The position numbers and the translations under genes were made by a program. Source: an uncultured bacterium (GTDB lineage Bacteria; Bacillota_I; Bacilli_A; RF39; UBA660). Taken from it: a stretch of 37,837 bases of DNA. The notes under the pieces were generated by a model. That model saw only the letters and a program-made list of their open reading frames with translations, was not told where the DNA came from and did no database searches. Below, piece after piece: positions 35,364 through 37,837 of this stretch. How positions within the stretch are numbered: position 1 is the first letter of the stretch; the number at the start of each line of letters is the position of its first letter. The stretch lies in NCBI GenBank assembly GCA_946560065.1, contig CAMNUE010000017.1, positions 1-37,837 on the forward strand, written 5' to 3'.

Positions 35364-35633
35364 ATGGCAAGAAGTTTAAAAAAAGGGCCTTATGTATTTA
35401 AAAGATTATTAAAAAAGGTTCAAGAATTAAATAAGTCTGGAAAAAAAGAAGTCATTAAAACTTGGTCACGCCGTTCCACTATTTTTCCTGATTTTATAGG
35501 ACACACATTTGCAGTACATAACGGAAAAGAATTTATTCCAGTTTATGTAACTGAGGATATGGTAGGACATAAGTTAGGTGAATTTGCATTAACACGTAAA
35601 TTTGGTGGACATGGTTCAGACAAAAAGAAATAA
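35364..35633 (+). CDS. rpsS: 30S ribosomal protein S19
   Basis: An 89-residue S19 of the small-subunit head. [43 protein letters not shown] and [14 protein letters not shown] are standard. AAAGGATG is the probable ribosome binding site. Confidence 0.98.
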   Translation: MARSLKKGPYVFKRLLKKVQELNKSGKKEVIKTWSRRSTIFPDFIGHTFAVHNGKEFIPVYVTEDMVGHKLGEFALTRKFGGHGSDKKK

Positions 35634-35657
35634 AATAATGACTAGGAGGGTAAATAT

Positions 35658-35993
35658 ATGGAAGCAAAAGCAATTGCTAAAGGACTAAGAGTATCACCTA
35701 TCAGAGCTCGTTTAGTTTCTGATATGATTCGTGGTAAAAGTGTTCAAGAAGCATTAACCATATTAAATAATGTTAATAATAAATCAGCAAGATTAACACT
35801 AAAAGTATTAAATTCTGCTATTGCAAATGCTGTTAACAACAATGGTGCAGATGCTGCAACACTTTATGTTAAAGAAGCAAGAGTAGATGCCGGTCCTGTT
35901 ATGAAACGTCACTTTTTCGATTCACGTTCACATATAGGACACAGAAATCATAGAACTAGTCACATTAATATAGTAGTGGCTACAAGAAACTAA
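35658..35993 (+). CDS. rplV: 50S ribosomal protein L22
   Basis: A 111-residue L22, whose hairpin lines the exit tunnel. KGLRVSPIRARLVSDMIRGK, LNSAIANAVNN and the tunnel loop region through SHIGHRNHRTSHINIVV are present. The exact loop sequence at the tip (FFDSRSHIGHRNHRTSH) departs from the more common RAxGRA pattern. TAGGAGGG precedes the ATG. Confidence 0.96.
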   Translation: MEAKAIAKGLRVSPIRARLVSDMIRGKSVQEALTILNNVNNKSARLTLKVLNSAIANAVNNNGADAATLYVKEARVDAGPVMKRHFFDSRSHIGHRNHRTSHINIVVATRN

Positions 35994-36008
35994 TAAGGAG
36001 GTTACAAA

Positions 36009-36659
36009 ATGGGACAAAAGGTAAATCCTAATGGACTAAGACTTGGTATCAATAAAGACTGGGAAGCAAAATGGTATAGTAATAAAGCTGACTTTTCTAA
36101 ATATTTAGCTAAAGATGTTAAAATTCGTGAATACTTAGAAAAGAACTTAACTAATGCTGGAATTGCTAAAGTTGAAATTGAAAGAAATGCTAAGAGATGT
36201 GAAGTTGTAATTCATACTTCTAAACCAGGTGTTATGATTGGACATGGTGGAGAAGAAATTGAAAAATTAAAGAAACAACTTTCAAAGGTTGCAGATGAAA
36301 ATGTTCAAATCTCAATCGTTGATATTAAAAAAGCAGATATAAATGCTCAATTAGTTGCAGATAATATTGCAAATCAAATATCTAATAGAGCATCATTCCG
36401 TATGGCTCAAAAGCGTGCTATCAGAAACGCAATGAAAGCAGGAGCTAAAGGAATCAAAACAAGTGTATCTGGACGTTTAGGTGGAGCAGATATGGCTCGT
36501 AGCGAAGGATATACAGAAGGAACTATTCCTCTACATACATTAAGAGCAGATGTTGATTATGCAACAGCAGAAGCAGATACAACATTTGGAAAAATTGGTG
36601 TAAAGGTTTGGATCTATAAAGGAGAAATCCTAAATAAAAAGGCTAAGGGAGGTAATTAA
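36009..36659 (+). CDS. rpsC: 30S ribosomal protein S3
   Basis: A 216-residue S3 with the start [18 protein letters not shown] and the KH domain [21 protein letters not shown]. The C-terminal [30 protein letters not shown] is complete. The KH glycines have one variation (GHGGEE). AAGGAGG precedes the ATG. Confidence 0.98.
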   Translation: MGQKVNPNGLRLGINKDWEAKWYSNKADFSKYLAKDVKIREYLEKNLTNAGIAKVEIERNAKRCEVVIHTSKPGVMIGHGGEEIEKLKKQLSKVADENVQISIVDIKKADINAQLVADNIANQISNRASFRMAQKRAIRNAMKAGAKGIKTSVSGRLGGADMARSEGYTEGTIPLHTLRADVDYATAEADTTFGKIGVKVWIYKGEILNKKAKGGN

Positions 36660-36660
36660 T

Positions 36661-37092
36661 ATGTTAATACCGTCAAGAACTAAATATCGTCGTGTTCATA
36701 GATTACCTTACGAAGGAAAATCACGTGGTAATAGAGAATTACATTTTGGTGAATACGGACTTCAAGCTAAAGAAGGAGCTTGGATTACAGCTAACCAAAT
36801 AGAAGCAGCACGTATCGCAATGACTCGTTACATGAAACGTGGTGGTAAAGTTTGGATTAATATCTTTCCACATATGCCATTAACTAAAAAACCTATCGGT
36901 ACAAGACAAGGTAAAGGTAAAGGTAATGTTGAAGGATGGGTTGCAGTAGTAAAAGAAGGAAAAATTATGTTCGAAATCGCAGGTGTTTCTGAAGAAGTTG
37001 CACGTGAGGCATTAAGACTTGCTTCTCATAAACTACCAGTAGCAACTAAATTTGTAATGAAAGAAAATGGTGGTGAAAAAAATGAAGGTTAA
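36661..37092 (+). CDS. rplP: 50S ribosomal protein L16
   Basis: A 143-residue L16. [21 protein letters not shown] at the N-terminus, [32 protein letters not shown] and [13 protein letters not shown] identify it. The region after HR is the [10 protein letters not shown] variant rather than the GKMRGRAKG type. AAGGGAGG lies upstream. Its end overlaps the rpmC start by 11 bases. Confidence 0.97.
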   Translation: MLIPSRTKYRRVHRLPYEGKSRGNRELHFGEYGLQAKEGAWITANQIEAARIAMTRYMKRGGKVWINIFPHMPLTKKPIGTRQGKGKGNVEGWVAVVKEGKIMFEIAGVSEEVAREALRLASHKLPVATKFVMKENGGEKNEG

Positions 37093-37276
37093 GGAAATAA
37101 GAGAATTATCAACAGAAGAAATCAACAAGAAATTAGTTGAAACAAAAGAAGAACTATTCAATTTACGTTTTCAACAAGCAACTGGTAACTTAGAAAAGCC
37201 TTCTAGAATTAGAGATTTAAGACACACCGTTGCAAGAATGAAAACCGTTCTTAAAGAACGTGAGAATAACGAATAG
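37082..37276 (+). CDS. rpmC: 50S ribosomal protein L29
   Basis: A 64-residue L29. I choose ATG 37082, giving [18 protein letters not shown], the standard start, with GGTGGTG upstream. Earlier in-frame codons would extend into rpl[25 protein letters not shown] is the family signature. The start overlaps the rplP end by 11 bases. Confidence 0.95.
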   Translation: MKVKEIRELSTEEINKKLVETKEELFNLRFQQATGNLEKPSRIRDLRHTVARMKTVLKERENNE

Positions 37277-37287
37277 GAGGGTATACA

Positions 37288-37548
37288 GTGGAAAAGAAAG
37301 TTAAAAAAGAATTAGTTGGAAAAGTAGTAAGCGCAACTAATGATAAAACAATCAGTGTTTTAGTTGAAACTTATAAAAACCATCCGTTATATCACAAAAG
37401 AGTTAAAAGCTCAAAGAAATATTGTGTACATGATGAAAAGAATATAGCAAAAGTTGGAGATACTGTTCGTATAGTAGAAACTAGACCATTATCAAAAACT
37501 AAGCACTTCTATTTAAAAGAAGTAGTAAAAGAAGCAGTTATTATTTAA
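37288..37548 (+). CDS. rpsQ: 30S ribosomal protein S17
   Basis: An 86-residue S17 starting with GTG 37288 behind [44 protein letters not shown] and [17 protein letters not shown] are characteristic of this OB-fold protein. Confidence 0.97.
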   Translation: MEKKVKKELVGKVVSATNDKTISVLVETYKNHPLYHKRVKSSKKYCVHDEKNIAKVGDTVRIVETRPLSKTKHFYLKEVVKEAVII

Positions 37549-37578
37549 CGCTTAGATGAGGAGAAGGAGGAATAATCT

Positions 37579-37837
37579 ATGTTACAACAAGAAAGCCGTA
37601 TGAAGGTTGCTGACAACTCTGGTGCACGTGAATTATTAGTAATTCGTGTATTAGGTGGAAGTAAAGTTAAAACAGGTAACATTGGTGATGTAGTAGTTGG
37701 AACAGTTAAAAGCGCAATTCCTAACTCACCAATTCCAAAAGGAAAAGTTGTAAAAGCAGTTATCGTTCGTAGTCGTCAAGGCGTTCGTCGTGAAGATGGA
37801 AGTTATATTAAGTTCGATGACAATGCTTGTGTTATCA
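37579..37837 (+). CDS. rplN: 50S ribosomal protein L14 (cut by window end)
   Basis: The first 86 codons of L14: [29 protein letters not shown], then [12 protein letters not shown] and [41 protein letters not shown] precedes the ATG. The gene continues beyond the window, as expected for the S10-spc order. Confidence 0.97.
   Translation, partial: MLQQESRMKVADNSGARELLVIRVLGGSKVKTGNIGDVVVGTVKSAIPNSPIPKGKVVKAVIVRSRQGVRREDGSYIKFDDNACVI

Overview
The window comes from an AT-rich, low-GC Gram-positive (Bacillota) chromosome using the standard genetic code. Trp is TGG, and TGA is nearly absent as a stop. Several features point to a spore-former-related lineage of Bacilli or Erysipelotrichia type: a full-length Spo0A, the lgt-yvcK-whiA-clpP neighbourhood, AGGAGG-type ribosome binding sites before almost every gene, and a standard S10 ribosomal operon. 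The sequence does not support naming a species.

Layout. (1) 1-6.5 kb is an accessory, decaying segment. It holds the start of a leftward membrane-anchored gene, a Nudix hydrolase, a non-coding stretch with three adjacent hairpins, and traces of an eroded reading frame. Two surface-polysaccharide genes follow: a pyruvyl transferase/FrhB iron-sulfur fusion and a family 2 glycosyltransferase. Each is interrupted by a single in-frame TAA. An orphan HipA-like kinase and a short gene remnant complete the segment. (2) 6.5-17.5 kb is housekeeping: uvrB, a small unknown gene, uvrA, a YvlD-like membrane protein, lgt, yvcK (glmR), whiA, clpP facing the other way, and a TGS-domain uridine kinase. (3) 17.7-20.4 kb holds a LysR regulator divergent from a nitrilase-family hydrolase overlapping a stand-alone CoaB-type phosphopantothenoylcysteine synthetase. 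(4) 20.6-25.4 kb is a glycolytic block (gapA, pgk, tpiA) with a GNAT-like protein and a lipid-type GT4 glycosyltransferase inserted. (5) 25.4-32.2 kb holds spo0A, a degenerate AAA/DUF4143 ATPase, dinB under a LexA-box promoter, then proC, proB and proA. (6) 32.3-37.8 kb is the S10 operon (rpsJ, rplC, rplD, rplW, rplB, rpsS, rplV, rpsC, rplP, rpmC, rpsQ, rplN cut by the window end). It has a strong promoter and a structured 5' leader.

The least explained signal is a 17-bp dyad, TCCACA-N5-TGTGGA. It recurs about 13 times in four intergenic regions (after uvrB, the uridine kinase, coaB and the DUF4143 gene). Three of these regions are arrays with a 33-43 bp period, and the right half resembles a DnaA box (TGTGGATAA/TGTGGAAAA). 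The last copy of most clusters runs into a T-tract and could terminate transcription. Other points of interest are the possibly switching hairpin cluster at 841-948, the S10 leader, the pair of nonsense-broken glycan genes, and the nitrilase-coaB pair. All function calls rest on motif recognition by eye, with no database search.
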